A DNA stretch of 64,000 nucleotides. It comes from an uncultured Chloroflexota bacterium. Lineage in GTDB: Bacteria; Chloroflexota; Anaerolineae; Anaerolineales; Anaerolineaceae. This document shows, piece after piece, positions 8,477 through 16,553 of the stretch. The first letter of the stretch is position 1. Every line of letters begins with the position of its first letter. A program made the translations under genes and the position numbers. The stretch lies in NCBI GenBank assembly GCA_902786265.1, contig CADACE010000004.1, positions 1 to 64,000 on the forward strand, written 5' to 3'. The notes beneath the pieces are model-generated. The model saw only the letters and a list, made by a program, of their open reading frames with translations. It was not told the DNA's origin and ran no database searches.

Positions 8477-9316
8477 ATGGATAACCTGGATGAAATTCTA
8501 AAAACTTCGCTTGCTGAGAATGAACCCTTAAACGATCATTTGAAGCAGCAAATTCTTTTTGATATACGGCAGACAGCTATGAAAGAACAGGAACAAAAGA
8601 AATTCCTTTCGTATTCTATATTTCCCTGCACGCAGTTTAGGCGCACTGCATTATTTGTTTTTTGTGCTCTGCTGATAATAGCCTTGTCTGCATTTGCTGC
8701 CCTGCGATATCTTTCAACGCGGGAAGTTGCGGAAAAACTTGGGAATGAAAAGCTGGCAGAGATTTTTGGCAGTGAGTCCGGTGAATTTGCTCCGGAGGTT
8801 CAGACTGCCGGTGGTTATATAGTTACACTTCACGGGCTTGTGTCCGGGGAAGAAATCTCCGATTGGCAGTTTGTTTCAAATGAAGAAATCATTAATGATA
8901 AAACCTACGCTGTCATTACCATTGAAAAGGCAGACGGAACACCGATGCCCGGCACATTGGATGATGCGTATGATGAAGAGCAGTTTCTTGTATCGCCATA
9001 TATTTCCGGTTATGATCCGAAGTGGGTAAATATTTTCTCCTTGAGGGGCGGATATTACGCATTTGTTGAGAACGGTGTGCATTATCGATTAATGGATACA
9101 AGAAACATTGAAGTTTTCGCGGATCATACGCTTTATATTGGTGTATCTGAGGGAACATTCTACAATTTGGATGCATATTTGTTTGATCCTGAAACAGGGG
9201 AGATTTCCCGTAACGAATCCTTCGATGGACTGAACGCTCTTTTTACATTGTCAATTGATCCGGCAAAAGCCGATTCGGAAAAAGCAAATGAAATAATTCA
9301 GCGCATAGACTTGTGA
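8477..9316 (+). CDS. probable transmembrane anti-sigma factor
   Basis: 279 residues from the ATG behind AAGGAG. The first 60 or so residues are cytoplasmic and charged. One membrane helix follows (TALFVFCALLIIALSAFAAL). The outer domain of about 195 residues has no recognised catalytic motif. The architecture and position directly after an ECF sigma gene match the anti-sigma partners common in Clostridia, some of which carry DUF4179-type outer domains. It would hold the sigma factor at the membrane until an external signal arrives. A strong terminator follows. Confidence 0.75.
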   Translation: MDNLDEILKTSLAENEPLNDHLKQQILFDIRQTAMKEQEQKKFLSYSIFPCTQFRRTALFVFCALLIIALSAFAALRYLSTREVAEKLGNEKLAEIFGSESGEFAPEVQTAGGYIVTLHGLVSGEEISDWQFVSNEEIINDKTYAVITIEKADGTPMPGTLDDAYDEEQFLVSPYISGYDPKWVNIFSLRGGYYAFVENGVHYRLMDTRNIEVFADHTLYIGVSEGTFYNLDAYLFDPETGEISRNESFDGLNALFTLSIDPAKADSEKANEIIQRIDL

Positions 9317-9351
9317 TAAAAGTTTATTTACTGGAAGAAAATTGAACCGAC

Positions 9352-9397
9352 GAAGGATTGCACAGGATTACAAAATGCAATCCTTCATCATTTTTTA
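9352..9397 (+). terminator. terminator of the ECF sigma operon
   Basis: GAAGGATTGCA pairs perfectly with TGCAATCCTTC, and a T-rich tail (ATCATTTTTT) follows. It closes the two-gene sigma/anti-sigma operon. Confidence 0.85.
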
Positions 9398-9467
9398 TAT
9401 GCACTTATTGTGAAATATTATTGGAATTATCTGTATTGAATATAGACAGCGGATTCTTTGAGGAAAA

Positions 9468-9537
9468 GAAACAGACCGCTTTTGTTGGCGGGAGAGATCT
9501 GTGTATGGAGGAAATAAGTGGTCAGCAAGCAGACCAC
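9468..9537. repeat. outlying ninth copy of the palindromic repeat
   Basis: A complete core (AGTGGTCAGCAAGCAGACCA at 9517) is preceded by a decayed half copy (CAGACCGCTTTTGTTGGCGG, near 9472). This is the same 41-bp unit as the array at 7.5 kb, so the ECF sigma operon is bracketed by related repeats. Confidence 0.85.
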
Positions 9538-9564
9538 TTTGAAATGAGACTTTTGACAATGATT

Positions 9565-10005
9565 TCAGCAGCTGAGTCTGATGTTGAGTAATCTGCGAAT
9601 CTCATTTATTGAATTCTGCAGATTAGCTTTGTATTTTTCGAGATCGTCCTGTCTGATTTCTGTACATGTGAAACTGGCCCATTCTGAGATGTGCTTTTCA
9701 AATTCGGAGCAGCAGACAAAAATAAAGTCAACGGGACTAATGTCAGGCGTGATAACAGTTGATTCTTCACGATCGATAATGATCCTGACTTCATGATGCA
9801 TGAGAACGATTGTGAAACAAGAACCTTCCTCATCGCATTCCAAAGCTACAGAAACATTCTTTTCAAGATAGACTTTAAATATTTCAAGAAAATCATAAGG
9901 AAGATTTTGAATATAGGATAACTGGCCCTCGAATGGTTCTTGACCTCTGATAATCAGTTTTGACCATCCATGTTTTGGTTCAGTTATTTCCAGTTTTTTC
10001 TCCAT
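9565..10005 (-). CDS. hypothetical protein
   Basis: 146 residues, soluble, with AAAGGGAA eight bases before the ATG. Predicted beta strands (FTIVLMHHEVRIIIDR and FIFVCCSEF) are followed by a C-terminal helix (YKANLQNSINEIRRLL). The size and mixed acidic character are like those of immunity-type or small regulatory proteins, but no family is recognised. It is convergent with the ECF operon. Confidence 0.55.
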   Translation of the reverse strand: MEKKLEITEPKHGWSKLIIRGQEPFEGQLSYIQNLPYDFLEIFKVYLEKNVSVALECDEEGSCFTIVLMHHEVRIIIDREESTVITPDISPVDFIFVCCSEFEKHISEWASFTCTEIRQDDLEKYKANLQNSINEIRRLLNIRLSC

Positions 10006-10385
10006 AATGATTCCCTTTGTTTTTGTTTCTCAACTCTATAAGTATATCGGAAATTACATGGATGAAGATATATCTTATTTCAATTTTGAAGACCACTTGT
10101 CACTTGTTACTGGCAGGTGAAACTGCTGATAACTGAATACTGAGAGAAAACGGATAATCCGAGAATTATAGATACTCATACTGGATAAGACTCCTTGTAA
10201 ACAGAGAATTGGAAGCTGAAAAGTTGAAGAGAAACAGTTGGATAAGGTAGAATATGATCCCTGTAAATTTTCAGATTCAGAATGGAGTTTTGGAGTACGG
10301 GTTTTTGTAAATATTTTTATATATAAGTCAGGCCTATTTTACTCGGGAACCCGGGCCAATTTTTAATTTTATTAGAAGGAAAAAT
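10006..10385. other. intergenic region upstream of the HTH gene
   Basis: About 380 bp with no supportable gene. It separates a minus-strand and a plus-strand gene and so should hold divergent promoters, but no convincing -35/-10 pair was found. A small dyad, CGGGAACCCG, lies at 10344-10353, about 35 bases before the HTH start, and could be an operator. Confidence 0.4.
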
Positions 10386-11081
10386 ATGCTGATAAAAAAA
10401 ATACAAGATTCGGAAAAATCAGTAGATTTATTGCCCGCAGAAATAGAATCATTCCGCATGGAACAGGGCTTGACTGTAAAAGAATTCTGTACCGTGTGTC
10501 ATATCAGTCGTCCTCAATACAGTGAATATATAACCGGTAAAAACAGGCATCTGCTGATTAAAGATGCTGTTCGGATGTTAGCTGCCTTCCCTGGGAAACT
10601 CATTGTCAGCAAGCTTCTGAGAATGTCAGGAGGAAAACAGCTGAAACTAAGCAGGGAGTTTCCCAAATTATTCTTTTCGGAAAAAACACAAACGGAGAAT
10701 AATGAAACCGAAACTGTTTTCAGAAGATTTATTATCAGGACTGCATTTAATCAGTTTGCACCGGCTGATGCAATAAACATCCTGACGTCTTTTCTTCAGC
10801 CATGCAGTGATGATTCAATATATCTCCCCATGGAAGACAGCATGAACTTCCTCATGTCGAATCTGAAGAGGATCCGTAAGATAAGATATTCGGATTGTAC
10901 ATCTCCCAGGAACACAGTTGTTTCCCATTTTCAAAGGACTGTTCATCCGGTGCGGTTCTCCGACATTTGCGGGTATGAGCGGTTGTTCCGCAGCGGGGGA
11001 ATTTATCTGCTCTCGGAATTAATGTACCTCAATGAAAGGGAGAAAATCGGAATAAAGCTCTGTCAAAAGGACAATATGTAA
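10386..11081 (+). CDS. HTH-domain protein, putative element regulator
   Basis: 231 residues with AGAAGGAA ahead of the ATG. Residues of about 18-60 (FRMEQGLTVKEFCTVCHISR then PQYSEYITGK) read as a Cro/XRE-like helix-turn-helix. The C-terminal 150 residues are unrecognised. The last codons, through QKDNM and the stop, are formed by the 41-bp repeat that recurs at 21988 and 37014. Being the first gene before the long plus-strand run, it is a candidate regulator of the element. Confidence 0.6.
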   Translation: MLIKKIQDSEKSVDLLPAEIESFRMEQGLTVKEFCTVCHISRPQYSEYITGKNRHLLIKDAVRMLAAFPGKLIVSKLLRMSGGKQLKLSREFPKLFFSEKTQTENNETETVFRRFIIRTAFNQFAPADAINILTSFLQPCSDDSIYLPMEDSMNFLMSNLKRIRKIRYSDCTSPRNTVVSHFQRTVHPVRFSDICGYERLFRSGGIYLLSELMYLNEREKIGIKLCQKDNM

Positions 11082-11104
11082 AAATAACTAGAATAATCTC
11101 AAAC
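11064..11104 (-). promoter_or_regulatory. 41-bp conserved box, copy 1
   Basis: First of three near-identical boxes (others at 21988-22029 and 37014-37055). Read on the minus strand it contains TTGAGA and TACATAT 16 bases apart, like a vegetative promoter. Here it would fire antisense into the HTH gene. This copy differs from the others by one A in a short A run. It overlaps the 3' end of the HTH gene. Confidence 0.75.
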
Positions 11105-11421
11105 GCTGTAACGAATTTCAATGAAAGTGCAGAATTTTTACCAAACTCGTTAAAAATTGATCGTTTTTCCAACGAAAACTTGACAATAATAATTATGATA
11201 AAAATTGTTTCCTTACAACTGAATAGCATTTTACTGAACCGCAAGCTGCCGGTGGCTAATCATGCCTGTTTCCGGAGTGAGGAAAAAGATGTTTTTTCTC
11301 GATATACGAGGAAAACTGCCGTGATTCAGCTGGCCTCAGGGGTCAGACCATTAATAATAAATAGCGGAGGAATCCAAAACCAAGTAATAATCTGATCTGA
11401 ATTCCATGTATTGTGTGTATG
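11105..11421. other. regulatory region ahead of the MoxR gene
   Basis: About 320 bp without a convincing gene. It holds an AACGA-rich dyad (TCGTTTTTCCAACGA at 11161-11175) and a TTGACA at 11180 without a well-spaced -10. An 11-codon reading frame near 11290 lies behind GTGAGGAAAAAG. It probably carries the promoter and operators of the plus-strand gene run, but none is proven. Confidence 0.4.
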
Positions 11422-11444
11422 GCAGCTTTCACAGCTGCTTTTTT
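11422..11444 (+). terminator. terminator-like hairpin 1 before the MoxR gene
   Basis: GCAGCT and AGCTGC form a 6-pair stem with a 5-base loop, followed by six T residues. Confidence 0.7.
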
Positions 11445-11452
11445 GTTCCCAG

Positions 11453-11479
11453 GGCATCCTTTTTCGGATGCCTTTTTTT
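11453..11479 (+). terminator. terminator-like hairpin 2 before the MoxR gene
   Basis: GGCATCC pairs with GGATGCC across a 6-base loop, followed by seven T residues. The T tract ends only 17 bases before the MoxR start codon, leaving no room for a downstream promoter. Confidence 0.8.
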
Positions 11480-11496
11480 ATTTCAGGAGATAAATC

Positions 11497-12780
11497 ATGA
11501 AAAGTATTGTTGTCAACGGCCAGATCCTGGCCTCTGTCGAATCGATGAATGTCGAACCGGTTGAATTCTATGCCCGCAGACGCATAGGACTTTACACGAA
11601 CACTTCTGCCGCACAGCCGGCGGATGTTCTCTCAATTGTCCGGAAGTTTTCCGATCTTGAGACTGAACTGAACAACAGCCTGATCGGTATGGATGAAGCG
11701 GTGCATGTCGCTCTGCTGGGCCTTCTTTCAGGGGACAATGTTTTCCTTCTCTCAAAACCGGGCGCGGCAAAATCAACGCTGGCTGGATTGATCGGGGATG
11801 CTTTCGGCGGCGGAAACAAGTTCTTCAAAAAGAATTTCACGCCGGATATGAGCATGAGCGATCTTTACGGCCCTCTCAGTGTTGAAAAGATCAACCAGGG
11901 ACTGTATGAACGGGAATGGGCCGGCCTTGCAACCTGCTCCTATGCCCTCCTCGATGAATTCTATAAAGGAAGTTCGACCATTCAGAACAACTGCCTTGAG
12001 ATCATTGAGGAACATACGATTTCCCTTGCCCACAGGAGAATCAACGTTCCGCTGCTCGGGGTCATATCAGCGTCAAATGAGCTTGTAAACGCAAACGCAA
12101 ACTCGGCGACCTGGGACCGGTTCGGATATCGTCTTGAGCTGGATTACTCGGAAGATGAAACGGATATCTTCGAGATGTTCAAGGCTAAAGGCGGACATGT
12201 TAACATAACAGCCTGTCTTGATCCGGAAGAGATCCTGCTGATTCAGGGATTCATCGACTACATGTCCAAGCAGATGCCGGATGATATCTACCGTACGATG
12301 GCAGCGGTGACAAAGAAGCTGCTGGATAACGGAATCCGTCCAAGTCCGCGGCGCCGGGAAGTATGGGCAAGGGCAGTCATCGCGGAATATCTGATGACCT
12401 GGCCCGACGGCAGGACGCTTGATCTGACCGACATCGATCAATATAACGAATCGCTAAGCGTCGGCTCAAATATCCTCTGGGTGGAACCTGAGCAGCGTCA
12501 GGCGGTTTCTGAAATCGTAACCCTTTCGAGCAAATCGGAAAAAGCTGTGATCAGGAAGTTCAAGGCAGACATGGAAAGCATCCGGAACGCATCCGCGAAA
12601 TATGATCTCTCCAAGGCGGCAAAGGCCTATGGAATGATCGAAAAGGCCATGGAAGAACTGAAGAACAGCGTTTCCAGCCCGAAATACGCCAAGACCGTTG
12701 AAGAGGAGATCCTGAAGGCAAAGGCGCTGCAGGGAGAAATCTACTCCAACGCAGCCAAGAATATGAAAAAGGAGCAGTGA
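11497..12780 (+). CDS. MoxR/RavA-type AAA+ ATPase
   Basis: 427 residues; TTTCAGGAGA precedes the ATG. Walker A is SKPGAAKST (about residue 88), Walker B YALLDEFYKG (about 150) and sensor 1 VISASNE (about 190). The C-terminal half is helical. MoxR-family ATPases work as chaperones that remodel or insert cofactors into partner complexes, usually with a VWA-domain protein, and the next gene is such a protein. The stop overlaps the next start by one base, so the two are translationally coupled. The substrate of the pair in this element is unknown. Confidence 0.88.
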   Translation: MKSIVVNGQILASVESMNVEPVEFYARRRIGLYTNTSAAQPADVLSIVRKFSDLETELNNSLIGMDEAVHVALLGLLSGDNVFLLSKPGAAKSTLAGLIGDAFGGGNKFFKKNFTPDMSMSDLYGPLSVEKINQGLYEREWAGLATCSYALLDEFYKGSSTIQNNCLEIIEEHTISLAHRRINVPLLGVISASNELVNANANSATWDRFGYRLELDYSEDETDIFEMFKAKGGHVNITACLDPEEILLIQGFIDYMSKQMPDDIYRTMAAVTKKLLDNGIRPSPRRREVWARAVIAEYLMTWPDGRTLDLTDIDQYNESLSVGSNILWVEPEQRQAVSEIVTLSSKSEKAVIRKFKADMESIRNASAKYDLSKAAKAYGMIEKAMEELKNSVSSPKYAKTVEEEILKAKALQGEIYSNAAKNMKKEQ

Positions 12781-14225
12781 TGGGATATTACAGCCCGACT
12801 ATCTGGAACAATCTGCTGAACAGCGACCGCAGCGCATGGGATTCCGTCAAAGACGAGGATGTCATTGAAGAATCCCGGCCCGAATGCGACCGCTATTCGC
12901 AGAATCTTATGGAGCAGGCCTTTTATGGCCTGTATGACCCGCTCGCGGAACTTAGCGATGTTCCTCCCCAGGGGATGGAAGTGGAAGACAGCCTGATGCG
13001 GAAGGCAATGGAGATGGAAGAATATCTCAGCCTGCGCGACGAAGTCTTCTCCGACAAAATGGCTTCCATGCTGGCAACGGCAGCCTTTTCCACAGAACTT
13101 CTGTCCAAACTTCCGGAAGACGTAAAGAAGGACCTGGAGGAGTACAGAAACGCTCAGCAGGAGGCGCAGAATGAACAGGAAAAGGATCCTGGAAGCGACA
13201 GTTCGCAGGCCGCAGCGGAAAAAGCTGAAAGAGCTTTTGAAAAACTGCAGCAGTCTATGGAGATGAACCAGGCTCAGATCGAAAACGCCGCGGCTACAGC
13301 CATGGAGAAAACAGAGGAAGATCTGAAAAGCAGCAAAAAGATGCTGAAAAACCTGGGATTCAGCCCTGAAGGCGGCAAACTGGATAAAACCGACGTGCAG
13401 AACATGAGACGGCTTGCCGATATTCTCAAGGGGAATGAAAGGCTCCGGAAAATGATCGATCTGATCGGTGCCATGGAGCAGATTGTCTCTGAAGACAAAA
13501 AGAAATCCGTTCACGGAAGGGAACAGCTGGTGGAGTACCGCCGGAAAGAGCTGGATCTTGAGGATCTTGCCCCGGATGAATTCATCGGTTTAGGCGCTCC
13601 GGAAGGGTCAGCCCTCCATACGGATTTTATGATCCGTCTTGCCAACAATGAACTGCTGCACAGCAGGTACGAAGGCGAAGCTCCGGAAGGCCGCGGGCCG
13701 GTCATAATCCTGAAGGACACATCGGGATCTATGGATGGGGAACGGCTTGAATTTGCCAACGCACTTGAGTTCGCCATCATGACCAGGATGCTGAAGGAAA
13801 ACCGGAAAGTCATTTCGATACCGTTTTCAGGTTCCGGTCACTGGTGCGTTTATGAACCCGCGGGGAAACCGTCCCTGCAGGAAATACTCGATCACCTGTC
13901 GATCAACTATAACGGCGGCACCGACCCGTATCCGCCCCTGAACTGGTCCCTTGACAGGATCCTTGAAAAACAGGACATGAGAAAAGCAGGGATCCTGATC
14001 ATCACGGATGGGGAATTCGATTATCCGGATGAGGAATTTAAGTCCAGGCTGAATGCGGCGAGGGAGAATCCCGGCGTGATGATCCATTCCATTGTGATCG
14101 GCTGCGATCCATACGGGCTGAAAGAGTTCGCCGACAGGATCGTAATGATCGAGGATCTCCGCGAATCATCGGAGAACGGAAGGCTGAACGGCCAGATATC
14201 TGAAAGTCTGCAGGGCCTGATCTGA
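12780..14225 (+). CDS. VWA-domain protein, ViaA-like partner of the MoxR ATPase
   Basis: 481 residues. The N-terminal two thirds is charged and helical, with a coiled-coil-like segment around residues 120-190 rich in Glu and Gln. A C-terminal von Willebrand A domain follows, with the metal-binding DTSGSMDG motif (DxSxS, about residue 317) and later VIGCDPYG. The RavA-ViaA pair of enterobacteria has the same order and architecture. GGAG lies six bases before the ATG, and the start overlaps the stop of the ATPase gene. A terminator-like hairpin follows. Confidence 0.85.
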   Translation: MGYYSPTIWNNLLNSDRSAWDSVKDEDVIEESRPECDRYSQNLMEQAFYGLYDPLAELSDVPPQGMEVEDSLMRKAMEMEEYLSLRDEVFSDKMASMLATAAFSTELLSKLPEDVKKDLEEYRNAQQEAQNEQEKDPGSDSSQAAAEKAERAFEKLQQSMEMNQAQIENAAATAMEKTEEDLKSSKKMLKNLGFSPEGGKLDKTDVQNMRRLADILKGNERLRKMIDLIGAMEQIVSEDKKKSVHGREQLVEYRRKELDLEDLAPDEFIGLGAPEGSALHTDFMIRLANNELLHSRYEGEAPEGRGPVIILKDTSGSMDGERLEFANALEFAIMTRMLKENRKVISIPFSGSGHWCVYEPAGKPSLQEILDHLSINYNGGTDPYPPLNWSLDRILEKQDMRKAGILIITDGEFDYPDEEFKSRLNAARENPGVMIHSIVIGCDPYGLKEFADRIVMIEDLRESSENGRLNGQISESLQGLI

Positions 14226-14242
14226 CTCTGCGGAAGAAAAAA

Positions 14243-14279
14243 AGCAGGCATTCCATCGCGGGATGCCTGCTATGTTTTT
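14243..14279 (+). terminator. intercistronic terminator-like hairpin
   Basis: AGCAGGCAT pairs with ATGCCTGCT around a 10-base loop; a TATGTTTTTA tail follows. It lies 36 bases before the next start codon. Confidence 0.75.
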
Positions 14280-14315
14280 ACCGGCCTTCAGGACCGGAAA
14301 GCAAGGAGAAACAAA

Positions 14316-15482
14316 ATGAATATCTATGTGAAAAATACAAAACTGTTCAATTTCTATATCGGAATGGCGAAACGGATCGTCAACAAACGGGATGCCATGG
14401 GAAATCCGCTCCTGGGATACGTACGGCTTACCACTGATATGCAGAACAACACAGTCGGGATCGAGTCCAATGACATCGTATCCGGAATCAGGCTCAACGT
14501 TTCAGCAGCGGACCTGAACGCTGAAATCCTTGAAGACGGATCCGTTCTTCTTTCGGAATCCATCTGCGACTGGCTCAAAGGCGCCAAGGAGCCTGTGACC
14601 ATCTTCCGGAACGGAACGGAAGATTCCGGGACGATCAAATGCGGGGGCGAAAAAATCATCATGAAGGACAACGATTTTGATGAGCTCGAATTTCTGGAAG
14701 TGAGAGATATCCCTGACGATCATGAAAAGATTTATGTGGACTCATTCTCCTTCTGCCGCGGGCTCCGCGCATGCGGACAGCACGCCGATCCGTCGACGCT
14801 TTCATCGCAGGGCTTGGTCCTCGAATGCGGAAACGGCTTCGTCGATATGTCTTCGGTCTCTGCAAACGGGTCAATGATGTGCCATTACAGAATACCCACA
14901 CCCTCAGCTGCTGAGGTGAGGATCGTTCTGGACGCTGCTTCGGTCTGCAAGGCATCCCAGACGATTCTGAATCATGTGTCGCTGAAGCATCAGTCCAACC
15001 TGACAGTTTACTTTTCAGGAGAAAACGGCTGCTGGATGTGCGCCGACGGAATACTTGTATATTCGCACGCGCTCAGCAGCCCGGGTTTCGATTTCAGGGC
15101 AGTGGCGGACAAGCTCCTATGGGAGGATGTGACAACCTTTTCAAAGGAGATCCTGCGGAAAACGCTCTCCCTGAGGAAAAGGATCAGCGGAGACAGCAGC
15201 ACGCTCGGATTGACATTCGGAAGCAGGAACCTCATGCTGGATGCGGAGACCGGCATGGGAGCAGTGAGTTCGGATATTCCGAGCATCATCGCCAGCTTTT
15301 CCGATGAGAAGGAAAAGATCCTTGTTGATACCAGAAACTTCACGGAGACGATTCTCAAACTGCCGGATACGGAATCAGCCGAAGTCAAAATCTGCCTGGA
15401 AAAGAATAATGCGGAAGTGTCTCCGCTCCGGATCCAGAACGGTTCTTTCACGGCATTTCTGGCGCCTAAGGTGATCCGTTAG
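14316..15482 (+). CDS. divergent DNA sliding clamp (DnaN-like)
   Basis: 388 residues, close to the length of the DnaN beta clamp. The order of elements recalls a clamp: an N-terminal helix followed by a domain with GIESNDIVSGIRLNVSA and DGSVLLSESICDWL, and a C-terminal ending in PLRIQNGSFTAFLAPKVIR, comparable to the conserved DnaN tail ending in (L)MPxR. Similarity is low and the call rests on pattern and context: SSB, primase and helicases are neighbours. If correct, it would be an element-specific processivity ring. Alternative: an unrelated structural protein. Confidence 0.55.
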   Translation: MNIYVKNTKLFNFYIGMAKRIVNKRDAMGNPLLGYVRLTTDMQNNTVGIESNDIVSGIRLNVSAADLNAEILEDGSVLLSESICDWLKGAKEPVTIFRNGTEDSGTIKCGGEKIIMKDNDFDELEFLEVRDIPDDHEKIYVDSFSFCRGLRACGQHADPSTLSSQGLVLECGNGFVDMSSVSANGSMMCHYRIPTPSAAEVRIVLDAASVCKASQTILNHVSLKHQSNLTVYFSGENGCWMCADGILVYSHALSSPGFDFRAVADKLLWEDVTTFSKEILRKTLSLRKRISGDSSTLGLTFGSRNLMLDAETGMGAVSSDIPSIIASFSDEKEKILVDTRNFTETILKLPDTESAEVKICLEKNNAEVSPLRIQNGSFTAFLAPKVIR

Positions 15483-15492
15483 TGTTTGCAGG

Positions 15493-15524
15493 GGGACAGG
15501 CTTTCAGTTTCTGTCCCTCTTTTG
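15493..15524 (+). terminator. intercistronic terminator-like hairpin
   Basis: GGGACAG pairs with CTGTCCC, followed by TCTTTTG. It is directly followed by the recurrent 13-mer TTTTGTATTAATA and then the SSB ribosome site. Confidence 0.7.
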
Positions 15525-15552
15525 TATTAATAAGAATGAAGGAGAAAATAAC

Positions 15553-16008
15553 ATGAGTATGTCCATCAACAATCTTACCTTTACAGGTCGTGTCGGCGCT
15601 GTTTTCAGCATCAAGAAATTCGGCAACGGGGCAATGCTTGAATTCACCGTGGCAGTAAGATCGAATTTCAAGAACAAGAACGGAGATTATGATGTCCAGT
15701 GGTTCTATTGCAAAGTCTGGGATAAGCCGGAATGCAATTTCATCAACATGCTTTCCTCCCAGCTGGTAAAAGGGGTGGCCGTAACCTGTTCCGGAACGCT
15801 TGAATTCGATCCCGCAACCGGCGGTCCGAAGCTTTTCACTGGGACGGACGGCGTATGGAAAGCCGTATTCGGCGTCAACATCAAAGATGTCGTGGTGCAG
15901 CTCCCGAAATCTGGCGGCAGCGCTGCCGGTTCAGCTTCGAAGGGAGCTTCAAAAGCAGACACTGCCAGGGAAGAACAATTTGAAGAAATCGACGATGTGC
16001 CCTGGTAG
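15553..16008 (+). CDS. ssb: single-stranded DNA-binding protein
   Basis: 151 residues. The OB-fold core occupies about residues 5-112 (NLTFTGRVGAVFSIKKFG, then FTVAVRSNFKNKNGDYDVQW). A flexible Ser/Gly/Ala linker and an acidic tip ending EEIDDVPW follow. That tip is the SSB tail that recruits partner proteins, here ending in VPW rather than the usual IPF. GAAGGAG precedes the ATG. It should coat single-stranded DNA during element replication or transfer. Confidence 0.88.
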   Translation: MSMSINNLTFTGRVGAVFSIKKFGNGAMLEFTVAVRSNFKNKNGDYDVQWFYCKVWDKPECNFINMLSSQLVKGVAVTCSGTLEFDPATGGPKLFTGTDGVWKAVFGVNIKDVVVQLPKSGGSAAGSASKGASKADTAREEQFEEIDDVPW

Positions 16009-16028
16009 CCATTGAAAACATTGAGAAG

Positions 16029-16057
16029 CAGCCGGTCCCCAAAAGGCCGGCTGTTTT
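16029..16057 (+). terminator. intercistronic terminator-like hairpin
   Basis: CAGCCGG pairs with CCGGCTG and is followed by TTTTC. It ends 16 bases before the next start codon. Confidence 0.7.
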
Positions 16058-16073
16058 CATATCTGGAGGAAAT

Positions 16074-16553
16074 ATGTTTGAACAGACCAGTTTGTTCAAG
16101 GAAAAGAGTCCGGAACCGCTTGATGATCTTCTTTCCGCGATCGACAGCGGGGCGGAGAACAATACCTGGATCCTGCTTGCCGGCGGAGCGAATTCCGGCG
16201 CGGTCAGGTACAGGCCCGGAGATGAATTTGAAAACAGCAGCAATGCCCTGATCGATCTGATCCACTGGGGCTGGTTCGACAACAGGACCGTCTTTATCGC
16301 CTACAAGAGAGAACTTTCCAGAGAAAAAGACCGGATATCACAAGATCCGTTCATGGAGAAGATAAATCCTGAATATAAAAACAGATTCACCTTCTATTCC
16401 GTGTTTAAGACACTGATCCGGAAAATCAGCGTCCAGGATCTGCTTGATGCAGTTGATGAGAAAGAGCTGGTCTCCCTTGCCGAGACACTGCGCAGACGCT
16501 ACGCTCTGAGCAGAAAGATCAAAGTCTGCATGAATAAGGAGAAAACCGAATGA
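16074..16553 (+). CDS. unknown protein with N-terminal clamp-binding-like peptide
   Basis: 159 residues behind CTGGAGG. The protein begins MFEQTSLFKEK; QTSLF at residues 4-8 fits the sliding-clamp-binding consensus (QxSLF). The rest is a mixed alpha/beta domain with WILLAGGANSG and a basic helical C-terminus (LAETLRRRYALSRKIK). It overlaps the helicase gene by four bases (ATGA), so the two are coupled. It may tether the downstream helicase or another factor to the clamp; that is inference. Domain family not recognised. Confidence 0.6.
   Translation: MFEQTSLFKEKSPEPLDDLLSAIDSGAENNTWILLAGGANSGAVRYRPGDEFENSSNALIDLIHWGWFDNRTVFIAYKRELSREKDRISQDPFMEKINPEYKNRFTFYSVFKTLIRKISVQDLLDAVDEKELVSLAETLRRRYALSRKIKVCMNKEKTE

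Noticed and set aside
11290..11330. 11-codon leader peptide behind GTGAGGAAAAAG
   Set aside because: Too short to judge, with no codon bias pointing to an attenuator; recorded only as a possibility in the intergenic feature.
11180..11395. 71-residue frame upstream of the MoxR gene
   Set aside because: No ribosome site, low-complexity start and no family; the region looks regulatory.
12741..13514. long minus-strand frame opposite the MoxR/VWA genes
   Set aside because: Antisense shadow of well supported genes; Phe/Leu/His-rich translation without motifs.
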